Source of the DNA: Patagioenas fasciata
Taxonomy: Eukaryota > Chordata > Aves > Columbiformes > Columbidae
Direction of reading: 5' to 3'
Length of the DNA stretch: 64,000 nucleotides
Assembly (NCBI RefSeq): GCF_037038585.1
Contig: NC_092523.1
Coordinates: 47,013,501 to 47,077,500 of the forward strand
Part shown: positions 14,625 to 27,000 of the stretch, piece after piece
Position numbering within the stretch: position 1 is the first letter of the stretch
Layout of the letters: each line of letters starts with the position of its first letter
Notes under the pieces: model-generated
The model's input: the letters and a program-made list of their open reading frames with translations, nothing else
Told to the model about the DNA's origin: nothing
Database searches by the model: none
Program-made: the position numbers and the translations under genes

Positions 14625-16602
14625 CACTGCCTCCAAGGCTATCCATCACAGAGATGCAAATCCTCCTACCTAACAGCCACTGATTCAGCAGGACATTATT
14701 CCCAACACACGACAAGATGCTCTCCCTCTCAGCCCCGCACTTTTGGGGACTAGCCTACTCATCTATCTCACCAACAGCGAGCACAGCAGCAGATCTGGCC
14801 GGGCTCCTCCTGGACTGCAGAAGATAAGGGAGCAGAGAGTCGGCCTTGGCACAAGTACCCCCACACAACCACCCACTCCACCCGCAGGCCAAAAGGCAGG
14901 TGGAAGAAGAGACAGAAGAAAAAGCAGGATGACACTCTGAGGTCTGGAGCAGAGGTTCACCAAGACACAGCCAGGCTCCTTGGGAGCAGTTTGGGAGGAG
15001 CACAAGAGAGATGCTGGCCTGCAGGGGAGCCACCTTGCCAGACATAGCTCCAGTGTCGGGTCCAGCACTCACCCAGCACAGTAGGAGGAAGAGAGTAAGG
15101 GAGCAATGCTGTGCACATTTTCAGCTGACGTTGCCACAGAAAGCAACAGGGAAACCGAGAAGAGAATGATCACAAGTAAACATGAACCTGGGAAGGGAAA
15201 AAAATAAAAAAAGTGCTTTTAATCCAGAGGAGCTTTCTGATATGACCTGCAGGGCTGCACAAGGCAGGGGACAGCACCGTGGCAGCAGATGGCAAGACAG
15301 TCTCTTCATCTTGCAGTACAGAAACCACAACTGTTTCAGGCCCAGACAGAAACTAAAAAGAAAGAAGAGATGCCATAAGGAGGCACACAAGAGGTCTGCA
15401 GGAGAGACAGACAGCTGAGAAAGTCAGAAAAGAAAGTGAAGATAAAATTAACAGAAGATCCAAGACACCAAAACATAAAGCCCAGTTTACTTGTCCATTT
15501 AAAATAGGTCATTACACGTGAAAACATTTACTCCAGCAGCACACATCCAAATACAGCTTCTTCACGTTCACTAATCCCTGAGCAAACAATAACCTCACAG
15601 CCTCAACTGGGAGGAGACTGTCACTGCCTGCTATTTTTACCAGTACAGAAACTGGGGTGAAGACAGCCTGTGTGGCTTTTCAAGGCAGCATGAGCCATAT
15701 GAAAGCACAAGTGTTAGTTCTCAATCACCACACCGAGATTGTCTTCATTTCTCAAAGTCACATTGTCACCCATAGATAAGAAAGTCCATTTTAGGCCAGT
15801 GTACAAGCCAACATACAGATCAGTTGCTGATCTGATCATGGGAATCTTCCAGCCCAAGAGGACTCACAACAGCCAGGGAAATACATACATACATACCAGC
15901 AGGGTTTTTTCAATACAAACAGACAAGATTTTGATGATAAGTAGAGATTGCAACAGTGTATAAAAGAGTAATTAAATCTAGCCACACATCACCTTTAAAA
16001 TATTTCAGTTAAGGTCAATTAGGACCTAATGTGAGAACGGAAGTTTGACAGTTCTTCGCAAAACGCAGCAGGATGGTCTCATTTGCCATTAACTCCAGAC
16101 CCCAGAGAGCCACAGCACCAGCTCCTCAGTCTGGTGTCAAATACAACACTGCTGGCTTAGGCTGCTGCTCTCATTTCAGAAATGCCTGAAAGCAACTCAG
16201 AAATAAATAAACAGATAGCTGGCTCATTTGTTAGCACACAGCACTGGCATGCAATGTCCTAGAGAAATTTAACAAAAAAATTTAAAAAAGAGAAAGAAAA
16301 AAAAAAAAGGCTTTTTTGCAAAAGCACCAATATTTTGGAATAAGCAATGCACATGAGAACACAGCTATCCCTAACGGCATGTAATACAAAGTTCAGCAAG
16401 GCAAAGTTCATCAATGAATGAATTACAACACATAAAACAGAGATAAAAGATGAAAGCAGCAAGAGTTCAGCCTGCCACCCGAGCTGTACCTGTGCAAGGA
16501 AGGAGAAGAAGAGTGACAGTGATAGTTCCTTCCAAAACAACGTTTCCTCATCTAGAAGAGATTGTCCCAGCTTTGTTGACCTAACAATTTTGCCCAGTAA
16601 GT

Positions 16603-16691
16603 TGTGGTTTGTTTGTTTGGGGTTTTTTTGGGTGTTTTGTTTGTTTGTTTTTTGGGTTGTCTTTTTGGTGTGGTTTGTTTTTTTTTTTTTC
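16603..16691. repeat. T/G-rich low-complexity tract
   Basis: Runs of TTTG, GGGTTTTTTTGGG and a long poly-T end at 16691. On the complementary strand this is the A/C-rich (AAAC-like) simple sequence that recurs across this window. Confidence 0.9.
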
Positions 16692-16816
16692 TAATTCTAG
16701 CTTAACAGTATTCTCTGTGTTGCCTACAGGTGTTTCCTTAGGGATTTTCACCCAAGCAGAACAGGTAGGTCTGTGCATCTCATTTCCACACCTCTACTTC
16801 CAAGGATTATATAAAG

Positions 16817-16913
16817 TGTGCTCAATAAGTTATGCACGTGTGTGTGCACCTGCCCCAACTTTCCCTACAGTGGCAGGCCACATGATTCACCACACCATCC
16901 ACCCAAAAACCAT
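16817..16913 (+). repeat. 97-bp dispersed repeat, copy 2
   Basis: This is the second copy of the unit at 14528-14624, in the same orientation and 2.3 kb away. The five differences are single-base substitutions, four of them transitions. High identity with unrelated flanks suggests a fairly recent spread or a local copying event. Family unknown. Confidence 0.8.
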
Positions 16914-19900
16914 TTGTTTCTTTAGGCTTCCAGTAAAACTTAAAATAAGCAGTCCCTTGGTGATCTGGTGAAATTCTAGTGTAGGATACAATAGCAATGA
17001 ACAATTAAAACGAAAAGCTAACCAACATCAAAGCAAAGGTTTTGGTGAAACCCAGTGAAAACACCCATTCCATTTACACTGTACAAACGCATCACCTTAT
17101 GCAAATGTATTTATGGCGATTAAAAAGCTTTTTCCCCAAGAAATGCAGCTCTTTTTAATGTACACATGGATTTCTGCTTCTTCTATACATCTTCTTAAAA
17201 ACTATTAAAAACTTAATAAAAGCAACTTTTGCTATTACAAGTTAGGGCCAAGCATATATCCTAGGAGAAGTCTTCACAAAATGTTTAAAATACTTTAGGG
17301 GGCTAAGTTTAATGACAATCTAAATGATCAGTGGCACACAATACAAGCTTAGGTAGAAAACATTGGTTTAGGATGGTTCATTTCAAATAGTTTAAGCACT
17401 CACTGACACTCCCATTAAACTACCTTTTAGCTTTTCATCTTGAAACACTTTCTCCACGTGACTTCAATAAAGACATTTAAAAAGTAATTAGAACATAAAA
17501 CAACGAAGTTTTTTGCTATTTGGATATTTCTTCTGGCACAATTTTTTCTATCTTTTCAGTAAGAAAAAAAAAATATAAATCTGGTTGATGTTAGCCTGTT
17601 TTCCTGGCCTATCTGCCACCCAAGCCAGCTACCTGGTAGACAGGTCTACCACCAGACCCATGTCATCATTTTGCAAGAACTGGACTGCCAGAAATTATGG
17701 CACTAAGATTACAGATTTTTTTGAAGGACGAGTCACTCGTAACCTTTTGGACCTCTGAAGTGTCTTAACAGCCCATCCACAGCACCCGACTTGTCTGTGT
17801 ATCCTGATTGGAGAGGGGATGAAGTTGTGGCCAGTGAGAAATTGCCATGTGCAATCTCACACTGTGAAGCAGGCTCATTCCCCCCCAGCCACCCTGGGAA
17901 GCAAAAGTTATAATTACATCTCGAAAGTATCCGCTAAATCCCTGACTAATTTTGCAGCTTGTGCACCTTAATCGCTTTGTTGTCTCTCACAGTGCTATTA
18001 AACTACCTCCTTGCTATCTGTACCTTCCAATTTCTCTTCCGTGTCTGGAGCACTATTTCACAGACACAGCGAAAGTCATAGCATTAGGAGTAATCCCACT
18101 TGGCAATCAGGAGAGGTCAAAGTGCCGGGTGCCAGCTGTCACTCCACTGTCACTCTGGGCTGCACCCCAGTCCTGGCAGGAATCCCCCAGGGGCTGATAC
18201 CATCTCCTGCCCCAAGCAGCTCCAGTCCACGGGGTGAAATGTTCTCCCAGTGATCAAAGGCAAAGGTCCAAGAGAAATGCTTCACTGAACTAACTGCATA
18301 ACACTTGTAATTTTCCTAGCAGCTGATACCTACCTACTCAGAGCAAAATATGCCATAACTGTCACAGGTAAAGGCTGGAAAACGTCCTCTTACTTGCTAA
18401 TTATATACCGTACTCTTAATATTGTATGGCTTTCCTTTTTCATGGACTGTTAATGCACATCACATATTAAGTGTGCATGCTTCACATCTCGAGTACAGTA
18501 GTTTATTCTGGTGCAAATGTTCTTTAAAAGGTCAGCTGGGAAACTGGATCCTCAAAGGCCTTTCTCCAGAAGTCTTCAAAACCAAGGATTAAGTATGCCA
18601 TACATGTGGAAATTTATTTTTAGTTTTGGTAGTCCAGTGTCTGCTTCCTTGAAGTGGAAGGCTAAAAGTTTCAATAGTATTATTTGTCCACATCGCCTAA
18701 CAGTATTGTCCCTTCATCTGTGCCAGACGTCTGCATTTGACTCATTCTGCTGCCTTAGCAAAATCATAATAAAGAAGTAAGTACCTACATATTCAAAGCT
18801 TGCCACTGTGAACAGAAGTGAACAGTCACCAGCAAGAAGGGAAAAGAAAAAGAAAAAACACCAACCAAAACAAAACTAAAACAACAAACAAACACCACAC
18901 AAACACACCACCACACGCAACCAAAAAACCTTTCTGTCAACATCTGTCATTGACTTTCTTCCAACAAAACTTCCTAATCCAAAGTTGTTCTAGAAGGCAC
19001 CTTCTTACTGCTGACTTTCGAATGTAGGAAAGTTTTTTAAGGAAACCTGAAGCTTTTTTAATAGGCTGGTCCAAACACACATGGCTTTAATTCTGTCAAA
19101 GACTGAGGCCTGAAGTACCTTCAGCAACTCAAGTATCTACTCTCCAGCATTTCTTATTTCAGAGTCTGATTCAGAGAGAAAGCAACCTGTGGTAGCATCC
19201 AAGCAATCAGAAAGGCAGGAACGGTAGGCTGGAAATTAAGGAGTTGCTAATTACCTTTTTCTCACTCAGGGCAGCTGCAAACCCACAGACCTCCAAACTC
19301 ATCTCCGAAATAGCTCTTTTCAAAAATTGCTATTTTGACAATGTCTTTTTTACCTCCATACAAGCTTCTGTATTTGTTAAAGCTAAACCTAAGGCAGAAA
19401 TAGTAAGACTACATCCATCCTCCTTATGCACTTGCCAACAACAGCAAACCAAGAAGCCCACCCCAAATGGAAGGTCCTGAGATACACATGCACAAGAAGT
19501 CAGTTAACAGAAAATTAATACTTTACTTTTTTTTTTTTTTAAATAGGTTAGCAAGTTCCCAAGAGAGTCCTTTAACCTAGAATTTTAAAAAACCTGAATA
19601 AAACAGTGTTTTGGGAAGAGACTTTCTCCTTTATGCCTCAAGATGCTGAACTGTTCATACTTTCTTCAGCTCTGGGGAAAATTCAGAATTCTCTATCTCC
19701 ATTAACTTCTGTTCATACTGCTACTTTAAGGTGCTTTGCTTCTGGTGCTCTAGGGGCTCCACATCAAATTTCAGTAGCTTTAGCTGATTTCCCTAGGGCA
19801 TGCTGGCAGACAATGAGGTGGAGATGCTGCAAGCTTTCAGGTTTTGCTGCTACAGGAAAATGAAATCCCCATGATTTCACCATATAGTAACATAAATCAA

Positions 19901-21774
19901 GGGAATGAATGCTTATCTGGAAATAAACTAATGAATTCTAATCTTTCTATTGTACCTTTGCTATGTCTTCCTCATGATAGTGTTCCTTCAGTATAGAGAG
20001 CACACACAGACTGGTGTTTACATATGGCAGCAAACCAAAACAGTTTAAAAGATGCACACAAACCAGTGTCTGTTTCGGCAAGTTTCCTGAAGCATTTCAG
20101 TATGACAACAGAAGGATGTTTCCATCCATGCAAGTGAACCTTATAAACTTATAAAGTTCATTTTTGGAAATGAGTAATTACTAGAAAAATCTTTAAGCAC
20201 CTGAATGACCAAAAAAAAAAAAAAAAATCAAACCACTTTTTCCTATTTCCTACCTGAGTCTCAAGAACTATTTCTCTTTCAATAATATTTTTATTATTGC
20301 CATAGTAGCCAGTCACTCCATCTACCTCCAGAAAAAAAACAGGCAGGTGATTTTTTTCTTCCCCTAAACTGCATCTCTGCCTACTAGCAAAAATCACAGA
20401 AACCACCTCAAGCACAGCATCAGAGACTGCTGTCTTCTGGCTGCCTCTCAATAAGGAGAACATGCTTAGGCATGCAGTGAAAACTTTGCATCAAAACCAC
20501 GGCAGCCCCCAGCTGAAAATCAGAAAGTTCTGTATTTGTACAGGGAAAAACACAGCTTTTAGTAGTTCACCCCTCTTTTTCCAAGGCCAGGAGGGGAAAA
20601 ACAATTCCCCTGTGCAGCTAGGAATTGGGGGACATAAGTAGGTAAGCAGAAACCATCAGCATCAGCTGTCAGAGGCAGCAGTAATTCTCCCACCCTGTGT
20701 CTCTACCTCTTTGTCATTCCCATGGAGGTGAAGCACAGGAGTCTAATGTGGTGCTGGGTTCAGACCAGGCAGCTCCCAACGGGGCAGAACGAGGGAGAAA
20801 AGCTGCACAAAGCATCGCAGCGCAGGACAGACCCATCCTGACCTTCCCCTTTCCACCCCCACACCTGCCCCTTCTGCCAGCTCCCAGCCAGGCTTGTGTT
20901 TTATCAGATCTATTCGCACTCAAACACGAGCTAAGGGCAAAGAGGGGAGATAAACGAGAAAAGCATTTCTGGCTAGCTGCAGCCATGGGAGCGCAGTGGT
21001 GTTACATGTGTTTATTTTAAGTCTTGTGATCTTTCTGGCTGGCACGGCACCGAAAGCAGTACCCACATTAACACGTACCAAAGGAAGGAAGTGTTTCACT
21101 GGTAGATGTCCAAGCATTTTAATCTGGACGCTCAGAGGAAGCAAAATGTGTATTTAAAAAATAATCTGTGAAGCTATTTACCCAGTCCTTCAAAATAGAG
21201 GAGGCCTGATATTAACAGAAACAGCAAAGTTGAGGCTACAGTTCTTAAGAGCTTTATTATTTATCTGATTTCAAGAAACAAGGCAGGATATTTATTGTTC
21301 CGCAGTAATACATTAAGAAGCCTTTGGCTTTAAATCTTCTTTACATCCCTCCCTGTCCCTGTACCTGTTAACACTCCAAGACTACTTATGTTTACAAATA
21401 CTGGAACTGAAAACTGCACTCTTGTTTAAAGAAATGAATTACAAAATGTGCAACAAAGCAGAATAAACACAGATTTTGTGTGTATTTGTGTAAAAGCAAT
21501 TAAAAGTTTATGCAGATTAGAGATAAAATAAGGAGAAAGAGATGCAAGAGGGCAGTTCAGTCTTGCATACACTGCACACTATCTTCTGGTTTTGCTAACA
21601 ATATTAACATTAGTTGAGAAAATTGTAAGCCACAAGTAATGGAAGTGTATTTAATATGCAGCAGAAAAAAATAAAAATCATTTTTAGTAGTTCTCCCAGT
21701 TACATTTCACTATTTCCTAAAGCAAAACCCAAAATGAGCTTCGCTACTCTTGTTTCCACTTGAGTTTTACTTAC

Positions 21775-21818
21775 CTTTGCTCTTGTGGATGCTCTTCCAC
21801 ATCCTCCTCTGAGTCAGC
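21775..21818 (-). CDS. TMEM131L: TMEM131L coding exon 3 (acidic microexon)
   Basis: This short 44-nt exon encodes ADSEEDVEEHPQEQ and two bases of the next codon (AG). The human protein has the corresponding acidic stretch (GDSEEGLEEPSQEQ-S) directly after the LLLPTQ that ends exon 2. It enters in phase 0, matching exon 2, and leaves in phase 2. The acceptor is CTGTTTGTCAG|GCT and the donor is a perfect CAAAG|GTAAGT. The human residue after the AG phase is Ser, so the next exon probably starts with T or C, but I cannot find that exon in the window. Because the length is not a multiple of three, skipping this exon would shift the frame. Confidence 0.92.
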
Positions 21819-23439
21819 CTGACAAACAGAGAAAACACTACATAAGGATCTCAGAATTGCAACATGGTGCACTGGACATATGTACCACTTTTAACTGCTC
21901 CAAAGATGGACTCCCACCTGACTTGCTTGCAAGATGAACTCAAATCTCAAGTTCCTTCAGCAATTCCTTTACAATTCATGTGAGGTAGATGCTGGCCATC
22001 TCATTTGAGGTTTCAGCTCATTTTGCCAAGATAAATGGTGACTTAACATGGCTACTACATTATTTATTTTTTTCTAAACATCAACTGAACAGACTAATTT
22101 TCCATTTATACAAATGCACCTATACAAAATTCTGCTCACATACACAATTTCAATCTAAAACTATCAATTGTCCTTAAACTACAGGAAGGTTATCCATTCA
22201 CCTTCAATTTATCTGCCCCGTGTCAGTAAATTTCATTAGCCAGTACCTGAGAAAATAGTATGCAGAATGCCTTGAAATTCAAATCACATGGTAACCCCAA
22301 AAGCAAAGGCCAAGGCACTATGTTCCAAAAGAGACAGTGAGATTCCAAACCCAGATCCTACCAATGACCAGCAACACATATAGAAACTGTGGAGAGTAGA
22401 AACTTTAAACACAACAGCTTAGCTCAGCTACTGGACTAAGGTAATTTTTGAGACACGTAGTTAACAAACTGTGCCAGCTTGCAGTTGGCAACTGGCGGCT
22501 TTGAGCTGTCTGCAGAAATGAACTCAAGCGCTGGTTCAATGAGCTCCCTGCAGGAAATCCATTTAAAACAAGCAGGTAGCCGCTCTGAACCAGCCAAGAT
22601 CTCCAGGAAAGCTTTAGGTACAACTCAAAATGGAGCATATTATAGCCACCCAACCCGCACTGATGAAACTGGGGACAACTTTAGGGAGATTAACATTTTT
22701 CAAAAAGAGGTCACAGTTATCCCATCAAGCACAGCTTGGTAACTTGCGACACTATCACCTGCTTCTGCAGTAGATGGGACAAGACACAAGCTACAGACCT
22801 TGGCAATGAAAAGGTAGGAAAAAAACCCTTCTGAAATTAAAAGGGTGCACCTTCCACCATCCCTCCTACACATTTTCCACCTAAGAGCATCATGGAACAT
22901 GCCCCAAGTCACCGGCTTTGACTCCAGCTCCTATTTTCACTACATACTCCTATTTTCACCTGCACAAACACCGAACATCTTTCTACAGGCTTCAAATGCT
23001 TAAGCAGACCAGGCAGCCCTATTCATCCACTGAACAGGACAGACAGCAGGATTTCGGGAGACCTGAGCTGCGTGAAGGGAAAAAAATGACAATCATGATA
23101 AGACAACAAACATAGTTAATATCATTAATCAAAATTAACACCATTATGGCTAAAATAATGATGCTATAGCTAACATTATTATAGATATTGCCAAAAGCTA
23201 CCAGATGCATCTAAACTTCAATCTTTTGTCACAAGCAGTTCATCCAACAGAACCAGCACAGCTTTCACCGTAGTGTAACCAAATCTGTAACAAGAATGAC
23301 AGGGAAGTACAATTTAATTTGAGGATTTGACGACTTTCCTGTACCCCTGCCTTTAAAGGGAGGTTGGAGACACTGTGACAATCATCCAGAATTCGGGTTC
23401 TTCAGCACAGACCTACCCAGTGTTTCTAGCACGTGGCCC

Positions 23440-23825
23440 TCATGAAGACCTAGCCATCTCCTCTAACAACTGAGCTAAAGCCTTGCTGTTAGACTCTACC
23501 AGTAAAGCACGATACAAATCCATCATCTGTTCCCCAGATGCTCCAACCTTCTTTTGCACTTCCGGGACCTCAGTATGACACCAAGCAAAATTTGAGGACT
23601 CCTCATCCACCTCTTCCTGAAACAGCTTCTCTGCCACAACAGGCTGGCAAGCCATCCTCATTTTAAACAGCTTAACTCCTACTTTAAATGGCTTAACATC
23701 TGCCAAGCATCAGAAACCTGTGACTCTGTCATTACACTGTGCTCACCCTTAACCCTAGCTATCCTAGCATTGACAGCTCCTTCATTTTTTGTTAACTGAC
23801 AACAAAGAAAACCCTCCCAATCCAT
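23440..23825 (-). pseudogene. Broken open-reading fragment of unknown origin
   Basis: On the minus strand an ATG at 23823-23825 opens a 48-codon frame (MDWEGFLCCQLTKNEG...DAWQMLSHLK) that stops at 23679-23681. Before that stop, a second frame opens and runs 88 codons to the stop at 23440 (…CQPVVAEKLFQEEVDEESSN… ending LLEEMARSS). The two frames overlap by about 28 nt and both have protein-like composition, which suggests one ancestral reading frame broken by a frameshift near 23.69 kb. I do not recognise the protein. It could be a fragment of a transposon or retroelement protein, a decayed retrocopy, or chance. It has no place in TMEM131L. Confidence 0.35.
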
Positions 23826-23987
23826 GGTGCAGCCACAGCATGAAATCTGAATTATGCAAAGAAAAAAGATTTTTTTTTTTTTAACAAATCACCCTTGACT
23901 GAACATGCACACAGAGCCTCACATCCAGCTTTCCCCTACCTTCTCTCCTCTGTATGCCACAGGCTACATGTATGCTTGCACTGAGGA

Positions 23988-24030
23988 TTTTTTTTTTTTT
24001 TAATCCTTTTTTTTTTTTAAAAAAAAAAAA
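23988..24030. repeat. Poly-T tracts with a perfect T12A12 palindrome
   Basis: A T14 run (23988-24001) is followed by AATCC and then T12 directly joined to A12 (24007-24030). The T12A12 junction is a perfect inverted repeat with no spacer. Confidence 0.9.
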
Positions 24031-27000
24031 GGCAAGCAAGCTTTCTCAAACTACCATACAGTCAGACAAGTACTATAGGAGAATGGGGGGAAAGGAACAG
24101 CTCTTGAAGCCAAAGTACAGGTTCCAGCAGCCTACCTATGCCAAGGGAAAAAAAATCCTCTTGCTCCAAACCTCATCCTGAATACAGGCAGTTGCTTATC
24201 TTGCACCAGAAAGCCCCTGAAAACACCCCTCTCATGTCACACAAGTCATGAGAGCCTGTGCTGACAGCTTCTGCATAATCTGCATGACCAACCAGTCCCA
24301 AGTCCTATCAGCACCATCCAGAAGCTCAGCTGGGCGGCTGGAGTAGCCTTTTAACAGCCCAAAGAGGAACACAATTCCCATCCAAGTCTGTCTCAGGCTT
24401 TAACACAAATTGTGCACCTTCAGACTAACTCCACTTTGAAGTAGGTGACTCCATACATTCAATTTGTGCATAGCTGATGGGATGCACCTCTGTTAATGAC
24501 ATAGTGCAGTGCCGCATATCTTGGACATATATGTAAGATCAAGGTCTTCATCAGCTTTCGAAACCAGCAGAACAATTAACCTTATTAGCCCCTGAGCTGC
24601 ACTGAAGAACAGGAACTGAAGTCATGTCACTACTACATGGGAAAAGAAAACATTAGAAGTTCTGCTCAGTTCTGAAAGATTATTTTAAGTGAAAAACCAG
24701 GCAGCAGCTCCATATTTGCCCAGTGTTCTGTAAATGACTGTGATACAGCAAATATCGTGGCATCTTTCGCCAAAATTCAAGCACCTGAAACATTATCACA
24801 GTAAATAAGCAGTCACTGTAATCTCCTAAGTATCTGCAAGCAAACTGAAATGTATACAAGGCACACCTCTAATGAAACATCTCACTCATCTCATACATGC
24901 AGCATATAGGAACAGTAGAAAACCGACCATATCAGACAGACACGGCACTGACACCAAAAGAAACTTTGGTGTAAGTTGCCTTTGACGACTTAGTGTCATT
25001 TTCAGTTGTGATAACAAGACCTAGAACTTAACTTCCATTATGTCATTTTGAAGTAGCTCCTCCCTTGAAGCCAAAGGGGCTGAAGGGAAAGGGCTGAATG
25101 CCCTGATCTGCAGGTACCCAACACACAACCAAGACTCTCCAACACCTCTTTTAAATGGTGTTCACCATGAAAAACAAACGGCATTTGTGCTTCTCCTTTT
25201 AAACACTTGTGGCCATAAAGACAGGAGGCGTAATACCCTTGCTGTGCTTTTCTTTGGACTCTTTCCTCTCCATTTTAGAAAAAAAAAAAAGAAAAAAAAA
25301 ACACAAACAAAAAAAAACACACCAAAACAACTAACTGCCTTTCAGCTTTGCACTGAAGTGTTCCAACATGGCTATTGATATTTGGAGCTTTTTCAGCCTT
25401 TAATGGTGAAGGGCTTGGGTGTCAAGCCCTACACAAAGGAGTTTTACTCCCAAGCATTTTAGTTAAGTTAAGTATTAGCAAGTTACAAACAAATAAGCAA
25501 AACCACAAAATTATAAGGAGTCAGAATAAAAACCACAACTGCTCTAATCAAGCCTCTTGCAGTTGAGATTTTCCATGTCACGATCCAACTAATTTTCCAT
25601 TCATCTCCCAACCATCAGGGCAGGCAAGACTGTGCATTCTTCCACATTGAGGACAAATGATGGGAAGAAAAACAGAAACAAAAATCCAGCCACCCACCCC
25701 AGGGACATTTGCTATAAAAAGGAGGACAAGGGCAAGGAGTTGAAGGAGAGCAAGGCAGGAGCTCTGTGGCTACCACACACTTCACACCACCCTCAACAAG
25801 AAAGAGGAACTGGGCGCAAGGGAATATGGACACCACATCCGACCGGGAAACCCTGCTCGACTCAAAGCAAAAAGGGAACCCAGGAAGAAACACTAAAACG
25901 CTGGAGGAAGCTGCAGACTGTCAGCACTGGAAGACTGTCATCATGTAAGATACAGCCAGCTCCTCCTCAGCTCCGGCACACAAGCCCACGCACACCCTCA
26001 CCGACTGCAATGCTCCGGGCACCCTTCAGGCTCGGCTGCGGAGCGAGAGCGGTGGGTGAGCCACCCCCAACAGCTCTGCAGGCTTCTGAGGAAACCGAAA
26101 TCAAAAGATCACAAGCATGGGGGGGGAGGCAGGGAAGAAAAAGCACAAATACATGTGAGAGGGAAGCTAGGAGGTGGCATGCAAGAAGCACAAACAATGA
26201 AAGGGAAGCAAGAGGAAACAGAAGGTAGAACGACCGACTCGGGTGGAGGCGTGGGGGCCCAGGGCGGCTGCGCTCCAGCATGCAAATTCATGCAGTTCAC
26301 ATAGACAAAGCGATGCTGTGAGAGGCCTAGAAAGCAACTACAAATATTAAAATGCTTTGTGGTCCTGTGCCCTCCTCCCCACCCCCAGCCCCTGCTTCTT
26401 AACGCCATGTCTTTATTCCCTATGTGCTCTTGGAACAAAAGCACACATGGGCAACCTGATGGCTGAATGACTACCGACCCGTCCAACTTTCATGCTCAGA
26501 TTCTGCAGGCAGCAAGGAATGCTCAAAACTGCTCTGTCACAGGCAGCTGATGATGCATGGAAAATAAGATAATAGTGCAAAACCATGACAGAAAGGGAAA
26601 ACCATCCATCAGACAGCATTGGTAACCTGCCAGAAATAGGCAAAAAGGATGGACAGACATGGCAACTTAATCCATACCCCTGCTCAAATCCTGCATGCAG
26701 ATGGGAGGGAGGTGCTTTGTGTGAGGAGCATGTATGGTTCCTTCCTTTATTTCTCACTTGTGCATACAAAGTCCTCACCCTCCTGTGCTGCACTCCTGCC
26801 TGCCCTCCTCCGAAAAGGAACAGGAAGAACCAGATCAAAAAATCAGGACACTTACCATTCCCAAAGTCTTCCCCAAGACCTATCTTTAAACACATCAACA
26901 AAGCAACCCTTACATATACCCCATCGAGCAATGTTTATTATCCACTTAAAGGCAGTAAGTTCTTCCTCTTACTAGATCCTCACCATCACATCACCACTGC

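Larger units (their letters stand above)
1..21774 (-). other. TMEM131L: TMEM131L intron 3 (partial, continues off the left edge)
   Basis: From the exon 3 donor to the window edge I find no segment matching the next part of the human protein (the region containing GLHFQPSVLDFG). The stretch is AT-rich and non-coding, with scattered open frames on both strands of the size expected by chance. It holds A-rich tracts (33-125, 5680-5725, 7455-7515, 18836-18930), a T/G-rich tract (16603-16691), a 27-bp-period repeat near 3.3 kb and a 97-bp direct repeat pair at 14.5 and 16.8 kb. The assignment as intron depends on exon 4 lying further left. A long early intron would fit the large size of this gene in human. 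Confidence 0.8.

Noticed and set aside
20254-20325. Minus-strand 72-nt open segment followed by CAG|GTAGGA, resembling an exon
   Set aside because: The acceptor would be an unusual GAG. Joined after exon 3 in phase 2 it reads into an immediate stop, and it matches no part of TMEM131L I know.
25632-26228. Plus-strand open frame of 198 codons rich in Lys, Arg, Thr and Pro
   Set aside because: It lies antisense in TMEM131L intron 2, over purine-rich and GC-rich sequence with few stops. No family resemblance.
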